Positions 32,196 through 43,935 are shown, counted from the stretch's first letter. The stretch is 64,000 nucleotides of DNA from Maniola hyperantus (GCF_902806685.2 NC_048561.1:7467439-7531438), one strand, 5' to 3'. The notes: generated by a model from the letters alone, not told the origin. Made by a program: numbers and translations.

Positions 32196-32629
32196 AAACC
32201 GGCCAAGTGCGAGTCAGGCTCGCGCAATGAGGGTTCCGTACTACAGTCGTATTTTTTCGACATTTTGCACGATAATTAAAAAACTATGATGCATAAAAAT
32301 AAATAAAAATCTGTTTTAGAATGTACAGGTGAAGACCTTTCATATGATACCCCACTTGATATAGTCACTCACTTCGAAAGTTGAAAATACTAATTATTAG
32401 TTCATGACCACAATTAATTTTTTTTGTGTGATCTAACCCTAAATTCACGGTTTTCAGATTTTTCCCCAAATGTCAGCTATAAGACCTACCTACCTGCCAA
32501 ATTTCATGATTCTAGGTCAACGGGAAGTACCCTGTAGGTTTCTTGACAGACAGACGGGCAGACAGACAGACAGACAACAATGTGATCCTATAAGGGTTCT
32601 GTTTTTCCTTTTGAAGTACGGAACCCTAA
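32196..32629. mobile_element. T3 element, near full length
   Basis: It runs from ACCGGCCAAGTGCGAGTCAG to GTACGGAACCCT. It is collinear with 19030-19488 but with fewer GACA units, so the microsatellite inside T3 varies between copies. The high similarity of the two suggests recent activity. Confidence 0.75.
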
Positions 32630-32640
32630 AAAGTATATGT

Positions 32641-32810
32641 ATAGTAGGTAGGACAGTCCAAATAGCAATCGGGGTGAGGACGCTCCGCACACCCGCACAG
32701 CCCCCGCGCTCACCCGATGCGGGATAGCACGGGTGACATGCGGGTGTGCGGGGCGTCCTCCCGCCTCATACCCCTGATTGCCATCTCGACCTGTCGCGTA
32801 CTATACTAAC
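32641..32810. mobile_element. GC-rich fold-back MITE, family D copy 1
   Basis: The arms AATCGGGGTGAGGACGC and CCGCACACCCGCA are mirrored by TGCGGGTGTGCGGGGCGTCC and CATACCCCTGATTGCCAT. A related single copy is at 36078-36197. Confidence 0.65.
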
Positions 32811-33389
32811 CTACTTTTTAAGGACGTCTACTTACTATAGTAGCAGAAAAAAGAAAGCTATGAAAAGTATTTTTACCTTACGTTTCTTCCCAACAAAATC
32901 TGTGAACTATAATAGTAAATAATTAATTAATTTCGCATCCGATTTAAATTTAAAAATTTAAAGCATAGATCATATAGATATACCTAGGTATTTATTTTTC
33001 ATCTTTAGTGGTGGTAGTATTCACCGCCATCTATGAAAATTTTCTCGAACGTTGCCTGGAAACCTCCCGTAGATCTATCTACGAAACCTCCTCATTGCAT
33101 TACAAAAGAAAAAGGAAAATCTCGCTTAAATCCTGATTGATAGTGGAAAAGTGTCCCCCAGATGAGTCTACAGTTTCCGCGTCTCGTTACACGCAATAGT
33201 TTTTGTCATCCCACTTGCTCTTTTTAAGTCTTTTTAGGGTTCCGTGTACCCAAAATGATAAAAAAGTGGTGCGACTCTGTCAATCTATCTGTCTGTTCTT
33301 GTCACTTGGTTTTTCAGCCTTCAGGATTCTACGAATGCTATCGACTTGACAGGCAGCTAGGGATGTCACTTAGCACATAAGTTAAGAAA
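32811..33389. other. Spacer, no gene seen
   Basis: It contains one ACCGCCATCTATG word near 33024 and a 'AGGGTTCCGTGTACCCAAAA' T3-like end near 33237. Nothing else is recognised. Confidence 0.45.
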
Positions 33390-33770
33390 TAGCTTATGCT
33401 CACGACTTCGTCTGCGTGGACTTCACAAATTTCAAACCCCCATTTCACCCCCTTAGGAGTTGAATTTTCAAAAATCCTTTCTTAGCGAATGCCTACGTCA
33501 TATTTCATGCCAAATTTCAGCCCTTTTATTCATTGATTTATTAAATTGGTCATGAACTAAAAATTAGTTTTTTCAATTTTCGAAGTAAATTATCTATATC
33601 AAATGGGGTATCATATGAAAGGGCTTCACTTGTGCATTCTAAAAACAATTTTTATTTTTTTTATGCATCATAGTTTTTGAGTTATCGTGCAAAATGTCGA
33701 AAAAATACGACTGTAGTACGGAACGCTCGTTGCGCGAGCCTGACTCACACTTGGCCGGTATTTTTTGCCT
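33390..33770. mobile_element. T1 fragment followed by T3 fragment
   Basis: T1 words (AGCTTATGCTCACGACTTCG, 'TTGAATTTTCAAAAATCCTT') run to about 33525. They are joined to the end of T3 with 'GGGGTATCATATGAAAGGGC' and TGACTCACACTTGGCCGGTA. The join suggests one element inserted into or recombined with the other. Confidence 0.55.
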
Positions 33771-33999
33771 TTTTTCCCCGCCGAGCGATCTCTTCGGAGT
33801 TCATTAGTCTACATTGGCGAATGGCGACATCAATTTGAGCGAGACTATTGAAACTATCGAGTCATGTCGGTGACGCAAATTGATAAGGGCGTGCCCGTAG
33901 GTAACACTGGAGCTGATAGTCAACATAGGGGCTTCTTTAGGGGACGATTCAGATGACATGTGGTATCTAAATAATTTTTGAATACATACATCGATATAT

Positions 34000-34340
34000 A
34001 TAAAATTCAAAGTCCTGACTGACTGACTGACATATTATATATCAACGCACAGCCTAAACCACTGGTCCTAGAGACATGAAATTTTGAGGGTGTGTTCATT
34101 GTAAAGAGTAGGTATCCACTAAGAAATATTTTATCAAAATTCCACCCCTAAGTGGGTTAAATAGGGGATGAAAGTTTGTATGAAAGTCTGTCATTTTTCA
34201 AGTTATTTGCATGAATATTGTGGTATTTGGGTTTTCGGTCACTAATGAAGAAATACGTGTTCCAGGATTTTTGGAAATTCATCCCCCACCTCGATTTTCT
34301 AAATTCCACCCGAGCGAAGCCGGGGCGGGTCAGCTTAGTC
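34000..34340 (-). mobile_element. T1-related element, diverged subtype
   Basis: It starts with GACTGACTGACTGAC beside ATATATAAAATTC. It includes 'ATCAACGCACAGCCTAAACC' and ends 'CCACCCGAGCGAAGCCGGGG'. The same ending is at 18917 and 36818, so it is a subfamily separate from the main T1 set. Confidence 0.55.
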
Positions 34341-35523
34341 AAACATAAATTCGATACATAGAACTGCAAAGTGTCACTACTAGAATCTAGATGGCATTAA
34401 CCGTCGCTTTAATACTGACTACTGGAGTGAATAACAAACATAATATCATAAACATCAATATCCCACTGCGCAAGTTCAAGGTCAGAGACCCTTTGACGCG
34501 ACACCGACTGTAGCTCACAAGAATAAAGTACCAGGAGAGCATACGAGCATAGGAGGCTAGGCTCAGACACTATAGAACTTGTTTCAGTCCGCTTGCACGC
34601 AGCTTAAAGAAGAACTTTACGAGCATGAGAAGTGAAATCGAATTGATTTGCTCCATCGACTGTGGGATGGTGGTGGACTGTGGACTAATGACGCTGTCAA
34701 TTTACGTAATGGCAACTGATGTAATTTTACACAAGCGATTTGGAAGTTCTTATATTTACGACGGGAGATTCAGCGCCCATTTATTGGCACATTTTCGATC
34801 ATGATGCGACGTTTCTTGTGTACCTACCTAATGACCTTTTTTTATAAGTTTTTATTACATTAATGGTTTCGGAACCAATCGTGTTTTTATAAATTGGTAA
34901 CTAGCTGATTCCCGCGATGTTGTCCGCGTAGATTTAGGTCGTAGGAACTCTTTGATTTTTCCGTTATAAAAAGTAGGTCTTTAACTGTCATCATCATCAT
35001 CAACCGATAGACGTCCACTGCTGGACATAGGTCTCTTGTAGGGACTTCCACACGCCACGGTCTTGCGCCTTTATTATTTTTATTCCTTTACTTGTGCTAT
35101 AAGACCTACCTACCTAACAAATTTCACGATTCTAGGTCAACGGGAAGTACCCTATAGGTTTTCTTCGAGCAGATAACGAAGTGATCCTATAAGGGTTCCT
35201 TTTTCCCTTTTGAGGTACGGAACCCTAACTGACGCATTCGATACGGCGTCGAAAGCCACTCGCAGGTTATATCCAAGCCATTAAACCGAATATCAAACGC
35301 AGATATTATCAAGTATAACATATTATGATAAGTATATTCTGGGTCTCAATAGTCATAAAACGCAGGCTTCAGTTAGGGCGGTTACAGCAAAAAGTGCCGA
35401 GAATGTCTTTTGTTTCTGTTGGTGACGATGGGCGGGCGGGCTTCATGATAAAGTGCTCTTTTATACTGCCTCAGTTGGGTTCATTCATTATTGCACTTAT
35501 AAAAGGAGGAGGTCAGCAATTTG
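34341..35523. other. Spacer with transposon scraps
   Basis: There is a T2 scrap near 34900-34975, 'CAACCGATAGACGTCCACTG' after an ATC repeat near 34985-35040, and a T3 end at 35097-35229. No gene is recognised. Confidence 0.45.
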
Positions 35524-35688
35524 AGCCTGAATAACTCAACCGGTAAAGGAGAGTGAACACCGAAAGGTCGCCGGTTCAAACCCCGCCCGTTGCACTATTG
35601 TCGTACCTACTCCTAGCACAAGCTTGACGCTTAGTTGGAGAGGAAAGGGGAATATTAGGGGAAAAAAATTCTACGCCTATTTACTGCC
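35524..35688 (+). mobile_element. S1 SINE, copy a
   Basis: It has a tRNA-derived head with an A-box-type 'AATAACTCAACCGGTAAAGG' and B-box GGTTCAAACC. The body 'ACTATTGTCGTACCTACTCC' and TTAGTTGGAGAGGAAAGGGG follows. It is collinear with the copies at 45922-46095 and 62693-62872. Confidence 0.7.
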
Positions 35689-36077
35689 CTACTAAGTATA
35701 GTATAGTTGGAGCCGGAAAGTCCTTGAGTGGAGACTGCGCAGTGTGCGACGCCCTCCAGCACGGTGGACTGACGATATAAAGAGGCTGGCGGGAAGTGGC
35801 TGAGGACCGGCGGGGTGATTACGTAAAACGTTGCAGTAGCGACAGCAACGCGACAGCAGTAGCAATCCGACAGTTCATTTGCTGTCTCTCTTCTTCTTCT
35901 TCTTATTTTGCTTTGTGGCTATTGCTGTCTCACTCTAGCCGGACGTTTGACAGCAATGATCGCGAGATTTACGCCTACGATACGAGATACGTAATCATCC
36001 CGCCCGCGCCGGTGTGGTGGTTTGGGAAGGCCTATGTCCAACAGTGGATGTCCACAGGCTGATGATGATGGTGATGA

Positions 36078-36197
36078 AGTATAGTACGCGACAAGTCCAA
36101 ATGGCAATCAGGAAGGGAACCCGCACAGGCCCCGCACTATCCCTGTGCGAGATGGCGCGGGAGACGTGCGGGCGTCGCGTCGCCTCATACCCAATAC
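36078..36197. mobile_element. Family D fold-back MITE, copy 2
   Basis: It shares TATAGTACGCGACAAGTC, AAATGGCAATCAGG and CGGGCG...CCTCATACCC with 32641-32810. Shorter and more diverged. Confidence 0.5.
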
Positions 36198-37312
36198 CTC
36201 AGAATAAGGACTATTCGAAGTAGCCCTATTGTGACACTTACTGTTAGAGCGAGATAGCTAAATGCATTTAAGCTCTTATTAGAACGTGACAAAATGATTA
36301 TGTTTTGTCCTTATCACCTTGGCCACTTTTTTTGTTTGCCAAAATGTATTTGTACGTGAGACTTTGGCAAACAACGCGAAGTGAGGTTAATATGTTGACT
36401 CAAGTATTTTAAAGAAATAATTAATTTGTTTTGTCGTTTTTGAAGTTATTGTGCAATGGTGGGTTGCAGTATACTAGTAACTAGGCTACAATAGCCGAAG
36501 CGAACGTAAAATAGACGGAATAACATTTCACAAGTAAGTAGGTACCTCTAGCTTGAGCGAGAGGTACTGAGGGGGCCATGCTAGTAACTAGTTGCATATA
36601 TATCTGGACCACATCTGGACAAATTATCTGTGCCCAATACGGTATTTGACAACTAGTCAAATCAGTTGGTAACTTTTTATGAAACTTCAAGCATGCGAGA
36701 TTCTATGAAATCCCGGCATGTGACGTCACAATCATTTGACGTCCTTTTTTTTAGTTTAATCGATTATTTTAAATTGATTATTACATTTAAAACTAATAAA
36801 GGTTTTGGGTTTCCGTTCCACTCGAGCGAAGCCGGGGCGGGTCAGCTAGTATTGTGATATAGTGCATAGTTTAGTTAGTTAGGTAATTAATTATTCTAGA
36901 CCATTATCGTCGTGGGAGTTTATTTAGCGATGATACTCGGCGTTTCTAGTTTGTGGCAGAGTTATTAGCTCACGGCCACAAGTATTAATAACTTGCTTTA
37001 TTACTAATTTGTGTTTATTTATGCTAACTAATATTATAAATGCGAAAGTGTGTCTGTCGCGGCTACACTGAACAGATCTAGACAAAATGTGGCCAGAGAT
37101 CTTGCATTCTGGACACGAGTAGATCCAGATCCCCCAACCCATGTTATAAATGCGAAAGTGTGTTTGTTTGTCCTTCAATCACGTCGCAATGGAGCAACGC
37201 ATCGACGCGGTGAGTTTTTCTCTAAAAATGTTAAATCTAAAGTCGCGCATCAGTTAGTTTTACCATTGTAACTAGTGTTTGAATATTAGGTTCCTACCTT
37301 AAACTATCTTTT
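36198..37312. other. Spacer with transposon ends
   Basis: It has a 'CCACTCGAGCGAAGCCGGGG' end near 36818 and T2 starts ('ATTATAAATGCGAAAGTGTG') near 37031 and 37143. The second of these is a truncated T2 to about 37260. No gene is seen. Confidence 0.45.
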
Positions 37313-37449
37313 ACAGCCGCACTCAGAGTCGCTTAATCGTTACTTAAGTTTAGTTGAAACGAGACAGAGCTATATATCTCTCACATAAATCTGTCTCGTT
37401 TTAACTCAATCTTAAGTAAGTAATGATTAGCGACTCTGAGTGTGGCTGT
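37313..37449. mobile_element. Fold-back MITE with long near-perfect arms
   Basis: ACAGCCGCACTCAGAGTCGC at the left is mirrored by GCGACTCTGAGTGTGGCTGT at the right. The pairing continues through ACTTAAG and GAAACGAGACAG / CTGTCTCGTTTT towards the centre. Confidence 0.75.
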
Positions 37450-38387
37450 TATACTTATTTTGAATTTTTTAATGTTAAGTAGATACCTACCTAAGCAAAC
37501 TGTGAAATGTGAAATGCAATACATTTTGTAATATTTCCCATTTTGTTTTATTTCACTCAAAAGATTTTTTAGTCTGTTGTTGCTGAGTTTTACGTGGAGT
37601 TTTATAATCAAACATTATTATTTTGACTCTAATGGATTCTGCCAACAGTTGGCACAATAACTGCACACATTTGCAAGGTATCATTAATATTAAGTACTTA
37701 TCAATCTATGGCAGTGTCCGCCCTTTCAGTGTTTAGGGAGATTTTAGGAGATTTCAAATAAATATTAAAGAAATGTACTTGACACATCATTAGGGTTCCG
37801 TACCGAAACGGTAAAAATCGGTCTCCCGTTCACCCGTCCGTCCGTCTGTCACAGCTTCTTCTACTGTAAATAATGCTTTTCCAAACTTAGAGCTTAATTT
37901 GCACATTCTTCTTAAAATAATTTTTTTATTTTTATTTTTGATTTTTATACCAAAAAAATAAGACAAAAGCTTCTACGATATTATTTAAATAAGGTACAAT
38001 TTTACGTAAAAGTACCTACCTAGGTATTTAGGGCCAAACATTTTCTATCTAAAAGTAAGTCGTCATAGAAGCGTTGTAAATATGGCACGGGCCATTGTAA
38101 GGCAAAATAGAAACTTCGCAGTGAAAAACCTTCATCTTTTGCTGACTCATACAGTCCTTACAGAGCCCAAGGATGCCCTCAGGGGCCTCAGGCAAAGAGC
38201 ATCCTGCTCCAGAATATTGAACAACAGGCAACGACTTTCTTTACATAAAGAAAACTAATAGAAAATTGCAGTAAAATTTATTTTGCTGTATAGGAACTTA
38301 TCCTTTGCCTTTTGAAATTACATTTGTATAAAAAAATGTCTATGATTATTAGGTAAAGAACAGAAGAATATTTTGCTATCCATCCAT
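37450..38387. other. Spacer, no gene seen
   Basis: A T3-like start ('AGGGTTCCGTACCGAAACGG') is near 37791. Otherwise there is nothing I can name. Confidence 0.45.
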
Positions 38388-38822
38388 ACTAATATTATTA
38401 TAAATGCAAAAGTGTGTCAGTTTGTCTGTCTGTCTGCTAACTTTTCACCTTTTCACGGCCCATCCGTTCAACCGATTCTGAAGAAATTTGGTACAAAGAT
38501 AGATTGATTCCCGGGGAAGGCATAGTCTACTTTTATCCCGGAAAATCAAAAAGTTCCCACGGGATTTTAAATCGCGAGCATCATCAAGTTAAATATATTA
38601 TAATAACTAGCTTATGCTCGGGACTTCGTCCGCGTGGACTACATAAATTTCAAACCCCTATTTCCCCCCTTAGGAGTTGAATTTTCAAAAATCTTTTCTT
38701 AGCAGATGCCTACGTCATAATAGCTATCTGCATGCCAAATTTCAGCCCGATCCATTCAGTAATTTGAGCTGTGCGTTGATAGATCAGTCAGTCAGTCACC
38801 TTTTCCTTTTATATATTTAGAA
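38388..38822. mobile_element. T2 (minus) followed by T1 (plus)
   Basis: T2 on the minus strand covers about 38388-38596 (TCCCGTGGGAACTTTTTGAT, 'GCATTTATAATAATATTAG'). T1 on the plus strand covers about 38608-38822, from ACTAGCTTATGCTCGGGACT to the GTCA tail. Confidence 0.65.
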
Positions 38823-40369
38823 AATGGATTACGGTTCTATAGAAATTCTGTCATTGTCCTATAAAGTTTAAAAATTTACGTAGTTTTATAGATTTAGCAA
38901 AGCTGAAGTCTTGCAAACTCTAGCTACTGAGTATTTGATTTGAGCTTTGCACCTCATTTGGGAGTTATGAATGGAAATTGTCTCTTAGTTTCGTCTCTGA
39001 CCTACATTTCGGCGTATTTAACAAGGTTCTATTTATTGTCCTAATTCAGTTTTTGCAGGCGACCAGCTTTACATGAAAATGTCACCATTTTGGCCTCTGA
39101 AACTTTGCTTTATTAAATAAAATATAAAATAAAATAGCCATTTATTCTACAACCATTAAATTAACTTAGGTATTTTTTATTTAAGTTTTAAGAAAATCTT
39201 CTCAATGTATTAATGTGTGAATTGTAATAAGTATGATTAAATTATAAACACAACTCAGCTGTGTATTAAACAAAAAAGATCCCGACGAATTGAGAACGTC
39301 CTCCTTTTTTGAAGTCGGTCAATAATCACAATTTTACAAAAGAACTTAAAACTTTATTTTATTTACCTATTGCATGTGGAATAATAGTGTAGCATATCTC
39401 TTCAATGGGTTCGGAAAGCAGATCTACTGAGAAGAGCCAGCAAGAAACTGAGCAGCTACTCTCCTCAAATCATAAAAAGTTACAATATTTTCAATAATAA
39501 TATACCTACCAAACAATTTACTAATCAACTGAAAGCTCAGCATTGCTTCCAAGATTGCTTCCGCATAACTTTGTCATTATGAATGTGACTTCATTTTCTA
39601 GATGTTTTTGTCGTTAGTGTGGTATTTGCCTAATAACCGGGTCAAGATTTTTTTTTAAAATTATCAAAAAAACCTGATAAAAGTAATGAAAAGTAAAAAC
39701 TCTTAGTTAATTTTTTTATAATAGTTACGGACTATTTTAACTTAACAAAAATACCTTCTTTTCTTTTTATATAGCATTATGGGCACCGCACAAACCACGG
39801 ACCAAGTTTTAGGTACCTGAAACAAAAATACAATAAATTAATTACAACGCCATCTATTGGTGAGTAAACGGAAGCATGTTAAGGAAGAAGTGTCTTAGTA
39901 CCACCACATACCGCTAGGTATCGCCCAAATCAATTACCAAAGACACAACTTCCTTTTAAAATATCATCGTTCAAAGTATTATAGGCTTTGTTACGCTATA
40001 AATAAGGTTTTAATTATATAAATTATATTAGAAAACGGCGTTTATTGATTTTCTCATCGAGTTGAGACGGCACTAATAAGAATTTATAGAAAACAATTTA
40101 CTTGAAGTTAGTTTAATGTAAAAAGTTTTGTTACGAGCAAAGTCTATTAGTTATTTACTTTACTACTTACATTAATGAATTTTCATTCCACTACGAAGAT
40201 ATTGAATGGTAGCTGTTACATTGATGATGATAGTTTATGTATTGGGTAGGTTATAGGTAGAGGTAGGTACCTCTAGGTAGTACCTACGGTAGGTAAAAAA
40301 CGGTAGGTCTGTAAATTCAGAGCTTACAAAAAATGAATTAGAGTTTTCCATGCTTTTCGTCCGCGTGAA
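38823..40369. other. AT-rich spacer, no gene seen
   Basis: The minus-strand motif 'CGACTTCAAAAAAGGAGGAC' near 39300 belongs to the dispersed 'ACCGACTTCC' repeat. An ACGCCATCTATTGG word is at 39847. A run of GTAGGTA words occurs near 40250-40310. No gene. Confidence 0.45.
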
Positions 40370-40520
40370 TTTTAGTTTTTTAGAAATCCCGCGGAAACTA
40401 TATGATTAGTCGGGATAAAAGTACCTACCTAGTCTATGTTCTTCTTCGGGATGAAAGCTATATTTGTACTAAACTTCGTCAAAATCGGTTGAGCGGATAG
40501 GCCGTGTGGAGGTAAAAGAC
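40370..40520 (+). mobile_element. T2 element, diverged
   Basis: It has GTCCGCGTGAATTTTAGTTT, AAATCCCGCGGAAACTATAT, GGGATAAAAGTACCTACC and 'AAAATCGGTTGAGCGGATAG'. The order matches T2. Confidence 0.55.
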
Positions 40521-40851
40521 AGACACATGTGTAATCATCATCATTGTCAACCAATAGACGTCCACGGCTGGACATAGACCGTGTTGTAGGGATTCTCGCC
40601 AACTCGTGGGGGTCTACGCTCCGCTTTCCGTATATTGTATTTCATACAAACTTTCATCCCCTAGTACCTAAACCCCCTTAGGGGAAGGATTTTCAAAAAA
40701 ATACGTTAAAATGAAAAGAAACCTAAGTACCTACTGTCAAAATTTCAAGTTTCTAACTCCAGTGAGTAATTTAAGCTGTGTGTTAATAGATCAGTCAGTC
40801 AGTCAGTCAGTCAGTCCGGACAAGTCTTTTTATCATAATATTATTAAATAT

Positions 40852-41195
40852 CACACGAAACTTGCGTGCCTAAGAGTTCTCCATAATGTTCTTGGGAGTG
40901 GGCCAGCGTGGTAGACTATGGCCTACGCGTAGCCTTCTCATCCTGAAAGAAGACCGTGCTCTGTAGTGAGCCGGCGATGGGTTAATCATCTTCATCATCA
41001 TCATCATCATCATCATGATCGGTTCTGCATCGCCGGCTCAATACGGAGCGCAGGTCTCCTCTCAGAGAGAAGGGTTTTGGCCATAGTCTACCACGCTGGC
41101 CATGCATGGCAGATTTCACACACCTTTGAGAACATTATGAAGAACTCAGGCATGCCGGTTTCCTCACGACGGTTCTCCACCAACCTCTCGGTTAT
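40852..41195. mobile_element. Tail-to-tail pair of S3 SINEs
   Basis: The plus copy (40852-40980) runs into the minus copy (about 41015-41195) through a shared (ATC)n tract at 40986-41016. Both carry the GTAGACTATGGCC / GGCCATAGTCTAC and CTGTAGTGAGCCGGCGATGG-type words. Confidence 0.65.
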
Positions 41196-41290
41196 ATGGC
41201 GAATCGCGGGAGGGCGCCCGTTCGGTACTCGCTCTTGGCGTTATCTCGGGGCGCCTTCTTGACTCCCGACAAACTATTTTGTCTCTTCCT
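41180..41290 (-). mobile_element. Unclassified GC-rich repeat, also at 53408-53478
   Basis: The minus strand reads AACGCCAAGAGCGAGTACCG, then GGGCGCCCTCCCGCGATTCG and ATATAACCGAGAGGTTGGT. A close match on the plus strand lies at 53408-53478. It is probably a piece of a larger retroelement, of unknown class. Confidence 0.45.
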
Positions 41291-41621
41291 TGTCCCTTAC
41301 GCTCACTCTCCCCCCTTGGGGAGGTCGCACCAGGTTGATCAGTCTTTGTATATGTCCAGATAATCTCTGGCCATGCGAAGCCGGCTCGGGTCGCTAGTGG
41401 AGGATAAAGAAGCGTACACACTGCACGCCGCGCCGCATAATGCGGCCGGATTTACGATAGCTGTTAGTATGTCTGTTTGTTTGTTTGTTCGGTCGCCGCG
41501 AGCAGCTCGTGAGTTAGCTTATTGGCGTTAGGTCCAGAGTTATGGCTGTTTAGACATCTAGCTTTCAGTTGTGTGACTTGTGCTCGTGATTTACTACGAT
41601 TTGGGGTCTCATTAGTACTAG

Positions 41622-41800
41622 CTTATTCCCGCGACTTCGTCCGCTTGGACTACACAAATTTCAAACCCCTATTTTACTTAGGGGTTGTATTTTCATAATG
41701 GCCTATCTGCATGCCAAATTTCAGCCTGATCCGTTCAGTAGTTTGAGCTGTGCGTTGATAGATATCAGTCAGTGAGTCGGTCACCGTTTCACTACAGGCT
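41622..41800 (+). mobile_element. T1 element
   Basis: It runs from TAGCTTATTCCCGCGACTTC to the CAGTCAGTGAGTC tail, with an internal deletion compared with 47965-48183. Confidence 0.6.
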
Positions 41801-41997
41801 TTACTTAAGGCTACACTCGTGTGGATTTTTTGAAAAACGGTTAGGGGGTGAAACTTTCAAAAATCCTGAAACACGTATGTACCTACTTCTTCATTGTTAG
41901 AATAGCCCAAATACCAATTTTCAGATGAAACTTGAACAATTACGATTTTTTATACAAAATTCAATCCTTGTTTTAACCCCCTAAATAAAGCAAATTA

Positions 41998-43230
41998 AAC
42001 TTTAACGGTGAAGGAAAACATCGTGAGGAAACCTGCATGCCTGAGAGTTCTCCATAATGTTCTCACAGGTGTGTGAATTCTGTCAAGCCGCACTTGGCCA
42101 GCGTGGCGTACTATTGCCTAAATTCTTCTCATTCTGAGAGGAGCTCAGTAGTGAGCCGGTGACGTTCATTTACCGATGTAAAACGCCTCTAAAAGGCACA
42201 TTATCCACGTGTGCCCGGTGACGTCACATGTCCTCCGCGAGGGACCGAAGCGTGATTAATGTGAAACATTTGAATATTTAACCCGTAAAAATCACTTGCC
42301 AGCGTGGCAGCCCAGTATGGCCTAAATCCTTCTCATTCTGAGAGGAGATCCGTGCTCTGTAGTGAGCCGGTGATGGGTCGATGATATACTTGGGTATATT
42401 GTACATGTAACTCGCCAGCACATTTTCCAGCAGCTCGGTGGGCTAATATCAGGTGTAACGCAATTTTGCAAGCAAATTGCTCAATTAAAACGTTAATTTT
42501 TGCGATGTCCTCTAAAAAGCACATTATATCCACGTCACAAGTTCCCCAAAAGGGACCAAACAGTGATTAATGGGGAACATTTGAATATTTAACCCGTCAA
42601 GAGCATTTGGTTAGCGTGGCGGCCTACGGCCTAAATCCTTCTCATTCTGAGAGGAGAGCCGTGCTCAGTATGAGCCGATATGCGTTGATGATAAACTTAG
42701 GTACCTATATACAGTATTTTTTATTTGCCAGCACATTTCATAGCAGCTTGAGTGGGCTAATATTAGAGTAATTTACCTTTACGCAATTTTGCAACCAAAT
42801 TACCGAAATAAAACGTTAAAATTTTGCGATGTCCTTCAAAAGGCACATGACCACGTGTGCCCGGTGACGTCACACGTGCCCCTGAGGGACCGAAGCGTGA
42901 TGTATGTGCCACATTTGAATATTTAACCCATCAAGAGTACCTACTTGGCCAGCGTGGCGGTTCTCACTGTGAGAGGAGAGCCGTGCTCGGTAGTGAGCCG
43001 GATTGATGATGATATACTTAGATATGTATTTTTAACTTGCCAGCACATTTTATAGCAGTAGGCTAACCTTTACGCAATTTTGCAAGCAAATTGCCAAATT
43101 AGAACGTTAATTTTTGTGATGTCCTCTGAAAGTCACATTACCACGTGTTCCCGGTGACGTCACATGTCCTCCGTGAGGGACCGAAGCGTGATTAATGTGG
43201 AACATTTGAATATTTAACCCATCAAGGGCA
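41998..43230. repeat. Four-unit tandem array of about 300 bp, derived from an S3 SINE
   Basis: The array starts in an S3 SINE (41998-42155). The anchor TTGAATATTTAACC recurs at 42270, 42581, 42915 and 43206 (spacings 311, 334, 291). Each unit also carries GCGTGGC, TCTGAGAGGAGA-type S3 words, GCCAGCACATTTT and ACGCAATTTTGCAA. Units 1, 3 and 4 hold CACGTG and TGACGTCA at a fixed distance. No coding frame. Confidence 0.85.
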
Positions 43231-43497
43231 GGCGGCGTCGGTACTAGGTAGGTACCGACGAAGGTTTTGACAAATTGCTCGGCTAAATTTTTACCTTTTT
43301 GGCGGGAAAATTTAAACGCGTAGTTAGCTTGACGATGGATTAATGAGTTTTTCCCGGAGTTTTCATTTTTCCTTGCTTTCCACCAAGAGTTTTTTAGTTT
43401 TGTTAACTCTTTAATACGATACGGTTTCCTAATACCTAGTTATGTTAGTTGTTACAGTACCCTCTTAATATACTCTACCCACAACCGGGCCAATATT

Positions 43498-43745
43498 GAG
43501 CACAAGTCTCCTCTCAGTTTTTTTTTTTTTTTTAAAGAATATTAGCCATATTAAATGACTAATATTCCCCTTTCCTCTCCAACTAAGCGTCAAGCTTGTG
43601 CTAGGAGTAGGTACGACAATAGTGCAATTGAGCTATTGAGGCTCTGAGATTGAGAAAGGTTTAGGCCACAGTCCGCCACGCTGATGCTCCACGGAGGATT
43701 GGGAGCCTTCACACGCCTTCGAGAACATTATGGAGAACTCTCAGA
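43498..43745 (-). mobile_element. S3 SINE with an S1 SINE inserted
   Basis: S3 words flank (ACAAGTCTCCTCTCAG before, 'GAGATTGAGAAAGGTTTAGG' after). In between, about 43518-43647 is a minus-strand S1 SINE with its poly(T) at 43519. This S1 copy lacks the B-box segment: its AGTGCAA is joined directly to TTGAGCTATTGAGG. Confidence 0.6.
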
Positions 43746-43895
43746 TATCCATAATTCTATCCATTTTATTTCTACTAAAACTTCCCGTATTTTTACACGA
43801 CTGCCCAAAAAAAACGGATCCCTAAGAAGCCTTTATATTATGAGAGGCAGATAAACAAGGCGTCGCCACCGAGTCTGCCTGGTATCGATTGTGTA

Positions 43896-43935
43896 GGACG
43901 CCACGTGGACGCCACGTGGACGCCACGTGGACGCC
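43896..43935. repeat. 11-bp tandem repeat holding three CACGTG E-boxes
   Basis: GGACGCCACGT is repeated three times plus a partial fourth. CACGTG falls at 43902, 43913 and 43924, exactly 11 bp apart. Confidence 0.85.
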
